From CAWFNW01 sp963817405 (lineage in GTDB: Bacteria; Actinomycetota; Coriobacteriia; Anaerosomatales; Anaerosomataceae): a stretch of DNA of 64,000 bases. Position 1 is the stretch's first letter. Every line of letters begins with the position of its first letter. Both the position numbers and the translations under genes were made by a program. Below the pieces are notes generated by a model. It was not told the DNA's origin. It ran no database searches and saw nothing but the letters and a program-made list of their open reading frames with translations. Of the stretch, positions 50,386 through 59,142 are shown piece after piece. Location of the stretch: positions 186,001 through 250,000 of the forward strand of contig CAWFNW010000002.1 in NCBI GenBank assembly GCA_963817405.1. Direction: 5' to 3'.

Positions 50386-51710
50386 TCCGCGCTCAGAAGC
50401 GGGACAGCGTCGTGATCGCGGTCATGGCGCGGTTCCCTCACGCTGGAGCCGCAAAGACCCGGCTGATTCCCGCTCTTGGTCCCGAGGGCGCTGCGCAGCT
50501 GCACAGCGAGCTCGCCGCGCACTGCGTCGCTCGCCTGCGGCCTCTTGACGCCACCGGTGAGGCTCGAGTCGAAGTGCATCTCGACGGCGGCTCATCGGCC
50601 GACGCCCGTCGGTGGCTTGGGCGGTGGCCACGCTACGTACCTCAAGTGGAGGGTGACCTCGGGGTGAGGTTGCGTGCTGCGCTGTGGAGCGCGGTACAGT
50701 CGGGTGCGGGTGCTGCGATCGTTGTCGGGTCCGACTGCCCGGCGGCACGCGCAACCCACGTGCGAGCGGCCGTTCGCAGTCTCGCGGAACATGACGTGGT
50801 GATCGGACCTGCCGACGATGGAGGCTATTGGCTGCTGGGTGTGACCGCCGCGGCTGCGTCGCGAAGCCTGCCGACGCTCTTCTCGGGGATCGATTGGGGC
50901 GGCCCCGACGTGTTCCGGCAGACAGTGGACCGCGCCGAGGCCGCGTCGTTGAGAGTTGCGGTGTGCGACCGGCTCGCGGACGTGGACCGCCCTGAAGACC
51001 TGCCGCTGTGGCGCTCGGAAGCCGCCGCTGAAGAAGAACCACCCACCACCGTCTCGGTTGTGGTTCCGGCGCTCAACGAGTCGGCTCGCATCGGCGCCGC
51101 GATCCGAAGTGCGCTCGAAGGAGGAGCGTCAGAGGTGATCGTGGTCGACGGCGGCAGCACGGACGGCACAGAGCGGATCGCGCGCGGCTTGGGCGCCCGC
51201 GTGATCGTGGCGCCGAGGGGTCGAGCGAGCCAGATGAATGCAGGCGCCCGCGTGGCGGAGGGCGACGCGATCGTGTTCCTTCACGCGGACACGCGCCTTC
51301 CAGCGCGGTTCGCCGAGCTCGTCTGCCGGACGCTGGCCGTTCCAAACATAGCCGGGGGCGGCTTCAGGTGGGGCACGGACGACACGCCACTCGCTCGCCT
51401 GTTCGAGCTGGCGGGCAGGGTGCGCATCGCGGTGTTCAGTGTTCCCTACGGCGACCAGGCCCTGTTCGTCACCCGACGGACATTCGAGGACCTGGGGGGC
51501 TACCCGATGCAGCCGGTGATGGAGGACTGGGAGCTTGCACAGCGCCTGCGGCGTCTGGGTGTGCTTCGCGTCCTGCCGGAGCGCGCTCTCACGTCCAGCC
51601 GACGATGGACGGAGGAAGGCGCGCTGCGGACTACCGTCATGTACCTCGCGCTCATAGCAGGCTATCGGGTGGGGATCGACCCGGAGGTGCTCGACGGGTG
51701 GCGGCGGTGA
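50382..51710 (+). CDS. Fused DUF2064 and family-2 glycosyltransferase (arsenosugar-type)
   Basis: 442 residues with two GT-A domains. The N-terminal ~215 residues match DUF2064 (V-M-A-R-F-P-H-A-G-A-A-K-T-R-L, V-V-G-S-D-C-P-A, G-P-A-D-D-G-G-Y-W-L-L-G). The C-terminal part (~222-442) is GT2: V-V-V-P-A-L-N-E-S, I-V-V-D-G-G-S-T-D-G-T, F-L-H-A-D-T-R-L-P. Both classes (TIGR04282 and TIGR04283 types) are known neighbours of ArsS arsenosugar genes and are often separate; here they are fused. The start overlaps the flavin reductase by 4 bp. It probably transfers an activated sugar, with substrate uncertain. Confidence 0.85.
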   Translation: MIRAQKRDSVVIAVMARFPHAGAAKTRLIPALGPEGAAQLHSELAAHCVARLRPLDATGEARVEVHLDGGSSADARRWLGRWPRYVPQVEGDLGVRLRAALWSAVQSGAGAAIVVGSDCPAARATHVRAAVRSLAEHDVVIGPADDGGYWLLGVTAAAASRSLPTLFSGIDWGGPDVFRQTVDRAEAASLRVAVCDRLADVDRPEDLPLWRSEAAAEEEPPTTVSVVVPALNESARIGAAIRSALEGGASEVIVVDGGSTDGTERIARGLGARVIVAPRGRASQMNAGARVAEGDAIVFLHADTRLPARFAELVCRTLAVPNIAGGGFRWGTDDTPLARLFELAGRVRIAVFSVPYGDQALFVTRRTFEDLGGYPMQPVMEDWELAQRLRRLGVLRVLPERALTSSRRWTEEGALRTTVMYLALIAGYRVGIDPEVLDGWRR

Positions 51711-51730
51711 CGAAGGTGAAGGAGGGCCCC

Positions 51731-52456
51731 ATGCACGCAGCCCAGATCACAGACTCGGTCCGGAAGCGATTCTCGCGCGTCGCGCTCGGCGTCGACGCGG
51801 GCTTTGGCGTGTGGACGGGAAACCGCTGCGCCGAGTATCTCGAATATGGTGCGGCTCTCGATCACGTGCCGGTCGTTTCGCTCGAAGCGTTCGTCGGGGT
51901 GGGAAACCCGCCGTCATTCGCCAACCTGCAGGCGGGTGAGCGTGTGCTGGACATCGGATGCGGCGGAGGTCTGGACGCGTTCGTCGCAGCCGAAGCCGTG
52001 GGCTTGCACGGAGAAGTGGTCGGTGTGGATATCACGCCCGAAATGGTCGAGCGCGCCGAGGAGGCAGCGGCGATCACGCCGTGGACACACGTTCGATTCC
52101 TCGTTGCGGACGCGGGGCTGCTGCCGTTCGAAGACGGGACGTTCGACGTGGCGATGTCAAACGGCTGCCTCAACCTATCACCGGACAAGGCCGGACTGAT
52201 AGCAGAGGTCCACAGGGTGCTTCGGCCGGGCGGGCGCCTCGCGTTGTGCGATGCGGTGCTCAAGCCAGAGAAAGTGGGAGAGGTATCCGTCAATCCCGAG
52301 AGCTGGTCGCTTTGAATCTCAGGCGCCCTGCCGGCGGTAGGGCTCACGGATCTGCTCACCGGTTCTGGGTTCGTCGATGTTCAGCAACTCGGACAACGAC
52401 GCAACCCACGCAACGACTACACCGATTGGGTTTCGTTCTCCGCACGTCGAGCCTGA
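51731..52456 (+). CDS. ArsM-like SAM methyltransferase, candidate selenoprotein (in-frame UGA)
   Basis: Read through TGA 52313-52315, it encodes 241 residues. The SAM motif is V-L-D-I-G-C-G-G-G-L-D (~72-82), with M-S-N-G-C-L-N-L-S-P-D-K around Cys146 and L-R-P-G-G-R-L. At UGA the frame continues S-W-S-L-U-I-S-G-A-L-P-A-V-G-L-T, then D-L-L-T-G-S-G-F-V-D-V; in ArsM/AS3MT proteins the E-C-x-x-G-A-L motif has a catalytic Cys at that position. The N-terminal C-G-x-P cysteine is Val57 here. A hairpin 52325-52343 follows at the right distance. GGAGG precedes the ATG. Stopping at UGA would lose the last 47 residues. Arsenic methylation or a related step is inferred from ArsS next door. Confidence 0.8.
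52325..52343 (+). promoter_or_regulatory. Candidate SECIS hairpin in the methyltransferase mRNA
   Basis: GCCCTGCC pairs with GGTAGGGC (8 bp, one G-U) around GGC. If the top C-G pair opens, the loop reads CGGCG. The loop starts 17 nt after the UGA, at the near edge of the usual range. Confidence 0.6.
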
Positions 52457-52472
52457 CGTGGACTCTGCAGGT

Positions 52473-52487
52473 TGACCGGACCGGTCA
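52473..52487 (-). promoter_or_regulatory. Candidate SECIS hairpin in arsS mRNA
   Basis: On the minus strand TGACCG-GTC-CGGTCA forms a 6-bp stem; with the top pair opened the loop is GGTCC. The loop lies about 21 nt after the Sec UGA, and the stem includes the final stop codon. Confidence 0.6.
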
Positions 52488-53438
52488 GAGGAGGGAACCA
52501 TTTCAACTCGACCCAGCGCCGGCAGTGCATCCGAAGCAGTGGTCACCATAGACGACACGGCGATGCTCCAGCGCATCTGCATCGAACTGCCAGATGGTCT
52601 GAGGAGCGCCCGGGGAGACCGGCCGTCCCGCCCCGAGGTTGAAGTCGCAATCGTACAGGCGCCCGTCCCATCCCACCTCGACCTGATGCCGGCATTGGAT
52701 CAGCGGGAGGACGTCGGGGTTGAACGTCTCCTGGAGCGCGCGCATGTAGCGGTCATAGCCGCCTCCTGCGACGAGCTGGTCCCGGAAGCGTCCGACGGGC
52801 ATGTTCGTCATCGTGAGCAAGTGAGTGAAGACGATCCCGAAGCGGTCGGCCATCTCGTCGCGGAAGAGTGCCTCCAGAGCAGTCTGAGACTCCGGGAGTG
52901 TCGTCCCGACGGGGTTGTACACCAGGTCAAGCCGCAATCCCCCCGGAGCCCCGTAGCCAAGCGCGTTCAGGGTGCGCAGCGCCTCGACGCTCGCGTCTCG
53001 GACGCCCGCGCCGCGCACGGCACTCACGTTGCGCTCGGTGTAGCAGGGCAAGGATGCGAGTAGCTCGATTCCTTCGGTGGCGTAGAGGTCCGCGTACCCG
53101 GCGTAGGCGGGACTGTTCAGGACGGTGAGATTGGTGCGGAGCTGGACGCGGCTTCCGGCAGCTCTGAGGGCGCGGAGCAGGGCCGGCAGTTCGGGGTTGA
53201 GTTCGGGTGCCCCACCGGTGATGTCGACGACCGAAGCGCGGACTGTCGAGGCGACCTCGATCACGCGCGCCATGACCTCGAGGCCCATGACTTCGGTGCG
53301 CCTGGGCGATGAGGCCACGTGGCAGTGGATGCACGACTGATTGCACCGGAGCGTGACGCTGACCACGAGAGAAGTCAGTTCCATCGCGCGTGAGGCACCG
53401 TCGCTGTGCTCGAGAATGCGTTGCTCGAAGCTGTTCAT
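52485..53438 (-). CDS. arsS: ArsS-like arsenosugar radical SAM protein, candidate selenoprotein
   Basis: 317 residues when TGA 52503-52505 is read as Sec. The N-terminal radical SAM cluster motif is C-N-Q-S-C-I-H-C (Cys32, 36, 39). C-terminal cysteines follow in I-Q-C-R-H-Q, Y-D-C-D-F-N and D-H-C-F-G-C-T-A-G-A-G-S-S-U-N-G-S-L-L. In ArsS (TIGR04167) proteins this tail reads G-S-S-C-G-G, and some are annotated as selenoproteins. The extended frame ends at TGA 52485. A hairpin (52473-52487) follows at 15-21 nt. It starts in overlap with the zinc-ribbon gene (ATGA) and converges on the methyltransferase. ArsS builds arsenosugars from methylated arsenic. Confidence 0.82.
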
Positions 53439-53662
53439 CCTCGCCGGTGCATCCTGCGACCACGCTTCGAGCAGCTGGGACACGCATCCAGCTGAGGGTC
53501 GTACGACATGCCGCACGTGCTGCATTCGATCGGCTCCCCCGGGAAATCTTGCGTGGGGAATTCCGCACCACAACTCCGGCACGTGTGAGTGCGCTGCTTG
53601 GCTTCCTCGGCGTCGAGGTCCCACATCGCGCCGCAGAGTGGACACGCGATCATCACAGCCAT
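53435..53662 (-). CDS. Zinc-ribbon protein coupled to arsS
   Basis: 75 residues with three C-x-x-C knuckles plus a partial fourth: C-P-L-C-G, C-R-S-C-G, C-S-T-C-G and C-P-S-C-S. The pattern suggests one or two zinc ribbons. It ends with a basic R-G-R-R-M-H-R-R-G tail. The ATG at 53662 has GGAGG 5 bp upstream; earlier GTG in frame is less likely. It overlaps arsS by 4 bp, so its product is probably used with ArsS, but it is not a standard component known to me. Confidence 0.75.
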   Translation of the reverse strand: MAVMIACPLCGAMWDLDAEEAKQRTHTCRSCGAEFPTQDFPGEPIECSTCGMSYDPQLDACPSCSKRGRRMHRRG

Positions 53663-53767
53663 ATGAACCTCCACACTCTCGCCCGGCCCTACTAATGTAC
53701 CCAGCGGCCCGCGGGACGTCGCCGACGGGTAGGATGGGCGTCTCCAGCGGCGGCGCCCCTTGTGGCG

Positions 53768-55531
53768 CTATCGGGCGCGGTTGAGCGTGAGGGTGACGGT
53801 CGTCCCGGCGCCCTCGGTCGACTCGATCGCGACCGAACCCCCGGCCCGTTCCGCGACGTGCCGCACAAGTGCCAACCCAAGACCGGTCCCGCCCCCGGCA
53901 CGCGTCCGCGCACGGTCGACCCTGTAGAAGCGCTCGAAGACCCGCTCGACGTCAGCTGCCGGGATCCCGATGCCGGTGTCTTCAACCGAGATTGACACCG
54001 TCGAATCGTCGGCTGCGACGCGCACGGTCACACGCCCGCGCTCCGTGTACGCGATCGCGTTTGAAAGCAGATTGTCGAGTGCGATCGCCACGTCCGTGGG
54101 ATCCGCGTGGACCGCGACGTCCTCCCCAAGCACGCCGGCATCGTCACTCTCCAGTTCCAGACCGCGTGCCGCCGCGGCGCTCCGGTGGCCGATCAGTGCG
54201 AGATTGACGGACTGCCTGATATCGGTGATGGCGTCTGCTGCCGGCAGGCTCTCCAACCTGGAGAGGTCGAGCAAGTCCGTGACCAGCTGCTTCATGCGAG
54301 TCGCTTCGGCGCGGATCGACGACGCGAACGCGGTCGCCTGAATCAGATCGCCATCCTCGGCAGCGTGACCTGCCGACTCGGCGAGCAGCAGGATTCCGGC
54401 GGTCGGCGTCTTGAGCTCATGCGAGGCATTCGCGACGAAGTCCCGGCGCATGGACTCCAATCGCATCCGCTCGGTCGTCTCGGTGATCACGATCAGCGTC
54501 CGGTTGCCGAACTCGCCACTCCCGAGCGGCACGCTGTGGACACGGTAGTAGCGCCGGTAGGGGTCGGGCCCGAGGTCGTCCGTACCGGGCGACGTGGACT
54601 CCAGCCGAGCGGAGACGGCGGCAGCGAGCGACGCCGGCAACCCGAGGTCGTGGATGGAGCGCCCGCGAGCGCCGGTAGCCGCACCCCGGAAGAGCGACGA
54701 CAGGGCCCGGTTGGCGAAGCGGACGCGGCCGCCGTCGAGCATGAGCACGGCATCGTCCAACCCGTCGAGCGCGACTCGGAGCGTCCGCTGCTCCGCCTCC
54801 AGATCACCGATGCGCCCCCTCAGCTGATCGCGCAGATCGGTGAGCGAGTCCGCAAGCGGCTTGAGGGCGCCGGCCTCGCGCGGGACGGCCGCAGCGAGGT
54901 CGCCGTCGGCCATTGCCCGCGCCGCGTCCGCCAAGCGCTCGACGGGGTCGGCGGCCGCGTGTGTGAGGCGCCACACGAACACCACAGCAAGCAGCAGCGT
55001 GACGAGAAGCAGCGCCAGCCCCGTGCGCCGGGCCTGGGCAGCGATCTCCCCGATGGCTTCAAGCGACTCGGAGACGCGCAGGGCGACCGGCTGGCCGCCG
55101 AAGGTCGCGGGCACCGCAACATACATCTGCTCGACGTGCTGCGTGGTCGACAGCCGCGTGGCCTTGCCCACCCGCCCGGCGAGCGCCTCGATCACCTCGG
55201 GGCGGTCTGCATGGTTGCCCATCGCTGTCGGGTCTTCCTCGCTATCCGCCAGAACGCTCCCGTCTGCGGCGATCACCGTCACCCGCAGATCGGTTCCCGC
55301 AACCAGTTGTCTCACACTCAGTTGGAGCGAGTTGTCGGTCTCCGCAAGGACCAGAACGCCCGCTTGGGCGACGCCCTGAAGATGCTGCTGCTGCTGTCCC
55401 ACGATTGTGCTCGTGAGCGGGCCGTAGAGGCTCCAGGCCCACGCCCCGGTGAACAAGGCGACCACGAGTACGAAGCCGACCGCCAATCGCAGCCGGTAGG
55501 GGGATCTCCAGCGGTTCGCGAGTTCGGTCAT
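53768..55531 (-). CDS. phoR: Sensor histidine kinase PhoR
   Basis: 587 residues. Two membrane helices (V-G-F-V-L-V-V-A-L-F-T-G-A-W and L-A-L-L-L-V-T-L-L-L-A-V-V-F-V-W) flank an external sensor segment, followed by HAMP-like, PAS-like and HisKA domains. The phosphoacceptor is in F-V-A-N-A-S-H-E-L-K-T-P. The ATPase has N-box L-L-S-N-A-I-A-Y-T-E, D-T-G-I-G-I-P and G-T-G-L-G-L-A. It overlaps phoP by 4 bp and lies beside the pst operon, so it is the phosphate-starvation sensor by context. ATG at 55531. Confidence 0.9.
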   Translation of the reverse strand: MTELANRWRSPYRLRLAVGFVLVVALFTGAWAWSLYGPLTSTIVGQQQQHLQGVAQAGVLVLAETDNSLQLSVRQLVAGTDLRVTVIAADGSVLADSEEDPTAMGNHADRPEVIEALAGRVGKATRLSTTQHVEQMYVAVPATFGGQPVALRVSESLEAIGEIAAQARRTGLALLLVTLLLAVVFVWRLTHAAADPVERLADAARAMADGDLAAAVPREAGALKPLADSLTDLRDQLRGRIGDLEAEQRTLRVALDGLDDAVLMLDGGRVRFANRALSSLFRGAATGARGRSIHDLGLPASLAAAVSARLESTSPGTDDLGPDPYRRYYRVHSVPLGSGEFGNRTLIVITETTERMRLESMRRDFVANASHELKTPTAGILLLAESAGHAAEDGDLIQATAFASSIRAEATRMKQLVTDLLDLSRLESLPAADAITDIRQSVNLALIGHRSAAAARGLELESDDAGVLGEDVAVHADPTDVAIALDNLLSNAIAYTERGRVTVRVAADDSTVSISVEDTGIGIPAADVERVFERFYRVDRARTRAGGGTGLGLALVRHVAERAGGSVAIESTEGAGTTVTLTLNRAR

Positions 55532-56253
55532 TGACGCCGCCGCTCCTCAGACGAATCATCGGCCTTAAGCTGCGGGTCGAAGCGATAGCCGATGCCATGG
55601 ACCGTGTGCACGTACCGGTAGGCCGACGGCTCCTCGACCGCCTGCCGCAGCCGGCGGATGTGCACGTCGATGGTTCGTGAGGAGGGCAGGAACTCGTAGC
55701 CCCAGACCTCCCGAGCGAGGACCTGCCGGGACATGAGGTTGCCGCTGTTGCGAGCGAGGGCGACCAGCAGCTGGAACTCCTTCAGCCGCAGTGTCGCGGG
55801 CTTGCCACCGACGGTGACCCGGAACTGGCCCGGCTCGATCGCGAGGTCGCCGACCTCGATCGTCTCGTCGGTTGCAAGCACCGTGCGCTCGCGCACGCGT
55901 CGCAGGTTTGCGCGCACCCGCGCCAGGAGTTCCTCCATCGAGAACGGCTTCGTCAGGTAGTCGTCAGCGCCGGCGTCGAGACCCCGGACCTTGTCGCGCT
56001 CCTGGTCGAGCGCGGTGACCATGATGATGGCGACCTCGGCGTCGACCTTCCGGACTTCCTCGGCGAACTGGTAGCCGTCGAGGCCCGGAAGCATGAGGTC
56101 CAGCAGGATGAGGTCCGGATGCTCGGCCCGTGCGAGGCGGAGACCCTCGGCGCCGTCTCCGGACGCGAGCGTCTCGAAGCCCGCGCGACGAAGCGCGTAG
56201 TCCACGGTCTGCCTGATGATCGGGTCGTCCTCCACGATGAGCACGCGTGCCAT
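55528..56253 (-). CDS. phoP: Phosphate response regulator PhoP/PhoB
   Basis: 241 residues: receiver domain with acidic D9/D10, phosphoacceptor Asp52 (L-I-L-L-D-L-M-L-P), T in I-M-V-T-A-L and Lys in L-T-K-P-F. An OmpR-type winged helix follows (R-L-K-E-F-Q-L-L-V-A-L, L-P-S-S-R-T-I-D-V-H-I-R-R-L-R). It is divergent from pstS, with PHO-box-like repeats between, so it probably binds that spacer and controls both transcripts. ATG 56253. Confidence 0.93.
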   Translation of the reverse strand: MARVLIVEDDPIIRQTVDYALRRAGFETLASGDGAEGLRLARAEHPDLILLDLMLPGLDGYQFAEEVRKVDAEVAIIMVTALDQERDKVRGLDAGADDYLTKPFSMEELLARVRANLRRVRERTVLATDETIEVGDLAIEPGQFRVTVGGKPATLRLKEFQLLVALARNSGNLMSRQVLAREVWGYEFLPSSRTIDVHIRRLRQAVEEPSAYRYVHTVHGIGYRFDPQLKADDSSEERRRQ

Positions 56254-56320
56254 GTCGTCTCCGTCTGGCCTGATGCCGGTTGGCTGTCGTACGCGCCCAT
56301 TCTGCCAGCAACCGCGGCGA

Positions 56321-56349
56321 TTACATATCCGTTTAACAAAGAGTTCACG
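56321..56349. promoter_or_regulatory. PHO-box-like direct repeats
   Basis: TTACAT (56321), TTTAAC (56332) and TTCACG (56344) repeat at about 11-12-bp spacing, like PhoP boxes with T-T-x-A-C-x direct repeats. They sit between the divergent phoP and pstS genes, the expected place for PhoP binding. Confidence 0.55.
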
Positions 56350-56462
56350 GCCGAGGGGGCGATGTTACACACGTGCAACCACTCCGCGGCGCCCTCGGGC
56401 TAGCGTTCGAGAGGGCCGATGGGACGTCGGCACACGGAGCACCGAGAAAGAGGAGAAGCGCA

Positions 56463-57347
56463 GTGAATCTGAGGAAATTCGGGGTGCTGGGCGTCCTTGC
56501 CATCCTCCTGCTGAGCGCGCTTGCGCTCACCGGCTGTGGCGCCAAGGATACGGAGACCACGGGGACCCCCACAAGCGGGCAGTCCGGCGATGAGCTCGAC
56601 GGCACCATCAACATCCAGGGCTCGGACACCATGCTCAACGTCGGGACCGCATGGAGCGAGGCGTTCATGGACGCCAACCCGGGGGTGGAAGTCTCGGTCC
56701 AGGGCGGCGGCTCGGGCACCGGCATCGCATCGCTCATCAATGGGACGGTGGACTTCGCCAACTCGTCGCGTGACATCAAGGACGAAGAGGTCACCGAGGC
56801 CAAGGCCAAGGGCATCACCCCGGTGGAGTTCAAGGTCGCCATCGACGGCATCGCCGTCATCGTGAATCCGGCGAACGGCGTCGAGGCGCTCACCATCGAT
56901 CAGCTCGGCAAGATCTACCGCGGCGAGATCACCAACTGGAAGGACGTTGGCGGCGTCGACAAGAAGATCGTGCTGCTCTCGCGCGACAGCTCGTCGGGCA
57001 CGTACGAGTACTTCAAGGAAGCGGTCGTCGGCAAGGATGCCGAGTACGCCCAGGCGGCTAAGCTCCTGCCGTCCACCCAGGGCATCGTTGACGAGACCAA
57101 GGCGAACGATGCCGCCATCGGCTACGTGGGCCTCGGCTACGTCACGTCCGCCGTCAAGGTCATCGCGGTCGACGGCGTGAAGGCGTCGGTCGAGACCGCA
57201 GCCGACGGGTCGTACCCCATCAGCCGCTACCTCTACATGTACAGCAAGGGCGAGCCGACGGCCCTGATGCAGGCGTACCTGGACTGGATCCTCGGCGCGG
57301 ACGGCCAGGCCGTCGTGACCGACGAGGGCTTCGTTCCGCTCCCGTAG
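56463..57347 (+). CDS. pstS: Phosphate-binding lipoprotein PstS
   Basis: 294 residues with a lipobox L-A-L-T-G-C. The PstS fold shows G-S-D-T-M-L-N (phosphate ligand), V-Q-G-G-G-S-G-T-G (loop) and S-R-D-S-S-S-G-T-Y (third ligand loop). It captures inorganic phosphate outside the membrane and delivers it to PstCA. GTG 56463 is chosen from GAGGAG 7 bp upstream, and the signal peptide begins at once. It is the first gene of pstSCAB. Confidence 0.95.
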   Translation: MNLRKFGVLGVLAILLLSALALTGCGAKDTETTGTPTSGQSGDELDGTINIQGSDTMLNVGTAWSEAFMDANPGVEVSVQGGGSGTGIASLINGTVDFANSSRDIKDEEVTEAKAKGITPVEFKVAIDGIAVIVNPANGVEALTIDQLGKIYRGEITNWKDVGGVDKKIVLLSRDSSSGTYEYFKEAVVGKDAEYAQAAKLLPSTQGIVDETKANDAAIGYVGLGYVTSAVKVIAVDGVKASVETAADGSYPISRYLYMYSKGEPTALMQAYLDWILGADGQAVVTDEGFVPLP

Positions 57348-57352
57348 GCTAC

Positions 57353-58279
57353 ATGACCACTCCCGCAGCATCCTCCGGTCGAAGCTTCGGCCGCACGACA
57401 CAGCGTCGTGCGGCTGAGGCCGTTGTCCGGACAATCATCTTCGCCTGCGGCTGGGTGGCCATCGTCATCCTCGCCGCCATCGCGGCCTTCCTCGTGTGGA
57501 ACTCGGTTCGCGCGCTTGATGAGGCGGGCCTTGCCACCATGCTCAGCGGGACGAAGTGGTATCCGACATCGGACCCGGGCAAGTTCGGGTTGCTGCCACT
57601 CATCATGGGTTCGCTGTACGTGACCGGTGTCGCTCTCGCGGTGTGCGTGCCTGTCGGTGTCGCCGCCGCCGTCTTCATCTCGGAGTTCTCCGGTCGTCGC
57701 GCCAAGGAGGTCATGAAGACGGTCATCGAGTTCATGGCCGCCGTTCCCTCGGTGGTGTACGGACTCATCGGCGTGGCGGTGCTCATCCCGCTCGTGAAGA
57801 CCGCGTTCGGCCTCGACACCGGCATGACCGCGCTGACCGGTGGCGTCGTCCTCGGTGTCATGTCGGCCCCCACGGTCATCTCCATCTCAGAGGACGCGCT
57901 CCACGCGGTGCCAGAGGACCTGCGCCAAGGCTCGGCCGCGCTTGGCAACACTCGCTGGCAAACCACGTACAAGGTGACCGTGCCGGCCGCAGTCTCCGGC
58001 ATCTTCGCCGGCGTGATGCTAGGGCTCGGGCGTGCGATCGGGGAGACGATGGCCGTCTTGATGCTCACCGGCAACGCCGCCGTCATGCCGGGGAGCGTCT
58101 TCGAGTCGGTGCGCACGATGACAGGCACGATCGCGGCCGAGATGGGCGAGGTCGTGCAAGGTGGGCTCCACTACTCGGTCCTGTTCGTGGTCGGGCTCGT
58201 GCTGTTCGCGATCACATTCACCATCAACCTCGCAGCCGATCTTGTGCTCGAGCGCCAGCGGAAACGGTGGCGACGATGA
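57353..58279 (+). CDS. pstC: Phosphate ABC transporter permease PstC
   Basis: 308 residues with six predicted helices. The inner loop E-A-A motif region reads L-R-Q-G-S-A-A-L-G-N-T-R-W-Q-T-T, and the ending L-G-R-A-I-G-E-T-M-A-V matches PstC. It pairs with PstA to move phosphate. It starts 5 bp after pstS and overlaps pstA by 4 bp (ATGA). ATG follows TAGGCTAC, a weak ribosome binding site, implying coupling to pstS. Confidence 0.95.
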   Translation: MTTPAASSGRSFGRTTQRRAAEAVVRTIIFACGWVAIVILAAIAAFLVWNSVRALDEAGLATMLSGTKWYPTSDPGKFGLLPLIMGSLYVTGVALAVCVPVGVAAAVFISEFSGRRAKEVMKTVIEFMAAVPSVVYGLIGVAVLIPLVKTAFGLDTGMTALTGGVVLGVMSAPTVISISEDALHAVPEDLRQGSAALGNTRWQTTYKVTVPAAVSGIFAGVMLGLGRAIGETMAVLMLTGNAAVMPGSVFESVRTMTGTIAAEMGEVVQGGLHYSVLFVVGLVLFAITFTINLAADLVLERQRKRWRR

Positions 58280-59142
58280 ACGGGACGAGACACGTCCGCA
58301 GGGCTCGCGTGGCCGAGGTGGTCGCCAAGGGAATCACCGGCGCGGTCGCGTTCGGCGTGGTCGGGCTGGCGCTCTTCATCGTCGGCTATATCGTCTACCA
58401 CGGCGTGGGCGCCATCGACTGGACGTTCCTCACCGACGTCCCGCGCAATCGTGGACGCGAGGGCGGTATCTTCCCGGTGATCGTGGGCACTCTCTACGTG
58501 ATCTCCGCGACGGCCGCGCTCACGCTCCCCATCGGCGTGCTCGCCGGCGTCTACCTTTCCGAGTACGCCCCCAAGAGCTTCGGAACCCGCGCCATACGGC
58601 TCGCCATCACCAACATGGCGGGCGTGCCCTCGATCGTCTACGGGCTGTTCGGACTTGCGGCATTCGTGCTGGCGGCCGGGTTCGGGCGCTCGATCATCGC
58701 GGCTGCGCTGACGCTCACGTGCATGACGCTCCCGGTCATCATCACCGCGACCGAGGAGGCGCTCCGTCAGATACCGCAGGACCTCCGGCAGGCATCGGCG
58801 GCGCTCGGGGCGACCCGGTTGCGCACTATCTATGCGGTGGTGCTGCCGGCGGCGGCGCCGGGCATCATCACCGGCTCGATCCTCGGCCTCGCGCGTGCCG
58901 CGGGCGAGACAGCGCCGATCCTCTTCACGGGCGCCGTGTTCCAAATGCGGCGAACGCCCGACGGTCCGCTCTCGCAGTTCATGGCCCTGCCGTACCACAT
59001 CTACGCGCAGGTCACGTCCGTTCCCGGCTGGAATCCCACGCTGGTGTGGGGAAGCGCCTTCGTGCTCGTCATCGGTGTGAGTCTCGTGAGCGTTCTCGCG
59101 GCCTCGTGGCGCTCGGTCCAAAGGAGGAAGCTCAAGTGGTGA
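58276..59142 (+). CDS. pstA: Phosphate ABC transporter permease PstA
   Basis: 288 residues, six helices, with the PstA loop I-P-Q-D-L-R-Q-A-S-A-A-L-G-A-T and G-L-A-R-A-A-G-E-T-A-P-I. Together with PstC it forms the channel. Its ATG overlaps the pstC stop, and its own stop overlaps the start of pstB. A longer in-frame start inside pstC is rejected because it would read an arginine-rich stretch. Confidence 0.95.
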   Translation: MNGTRHVRRARVAEVVAKGITGAVAFGVVGLALFIVGYIVYHGVGAIDWTFLTDVPRNRGREGGIFPVIVGTLYVISATAALTLPIGVLAGVYLSEYAPKSFGTRAIRLAITNMAGVPSIVYGLFGLAAFVLAAGFGRSIIAAALTLTCMTLPVIITATEEALRQIPQDLRQASAALGATRLRTIYAVVLPAAAPGIITGSILGLARAAGETAPILFTGAVFQMRRTPDGPLSQFMALPYHIYAQVTSVPGWNPTLVWGSAFVLVIGVSLVSVLAASWRSVQRRKLKW

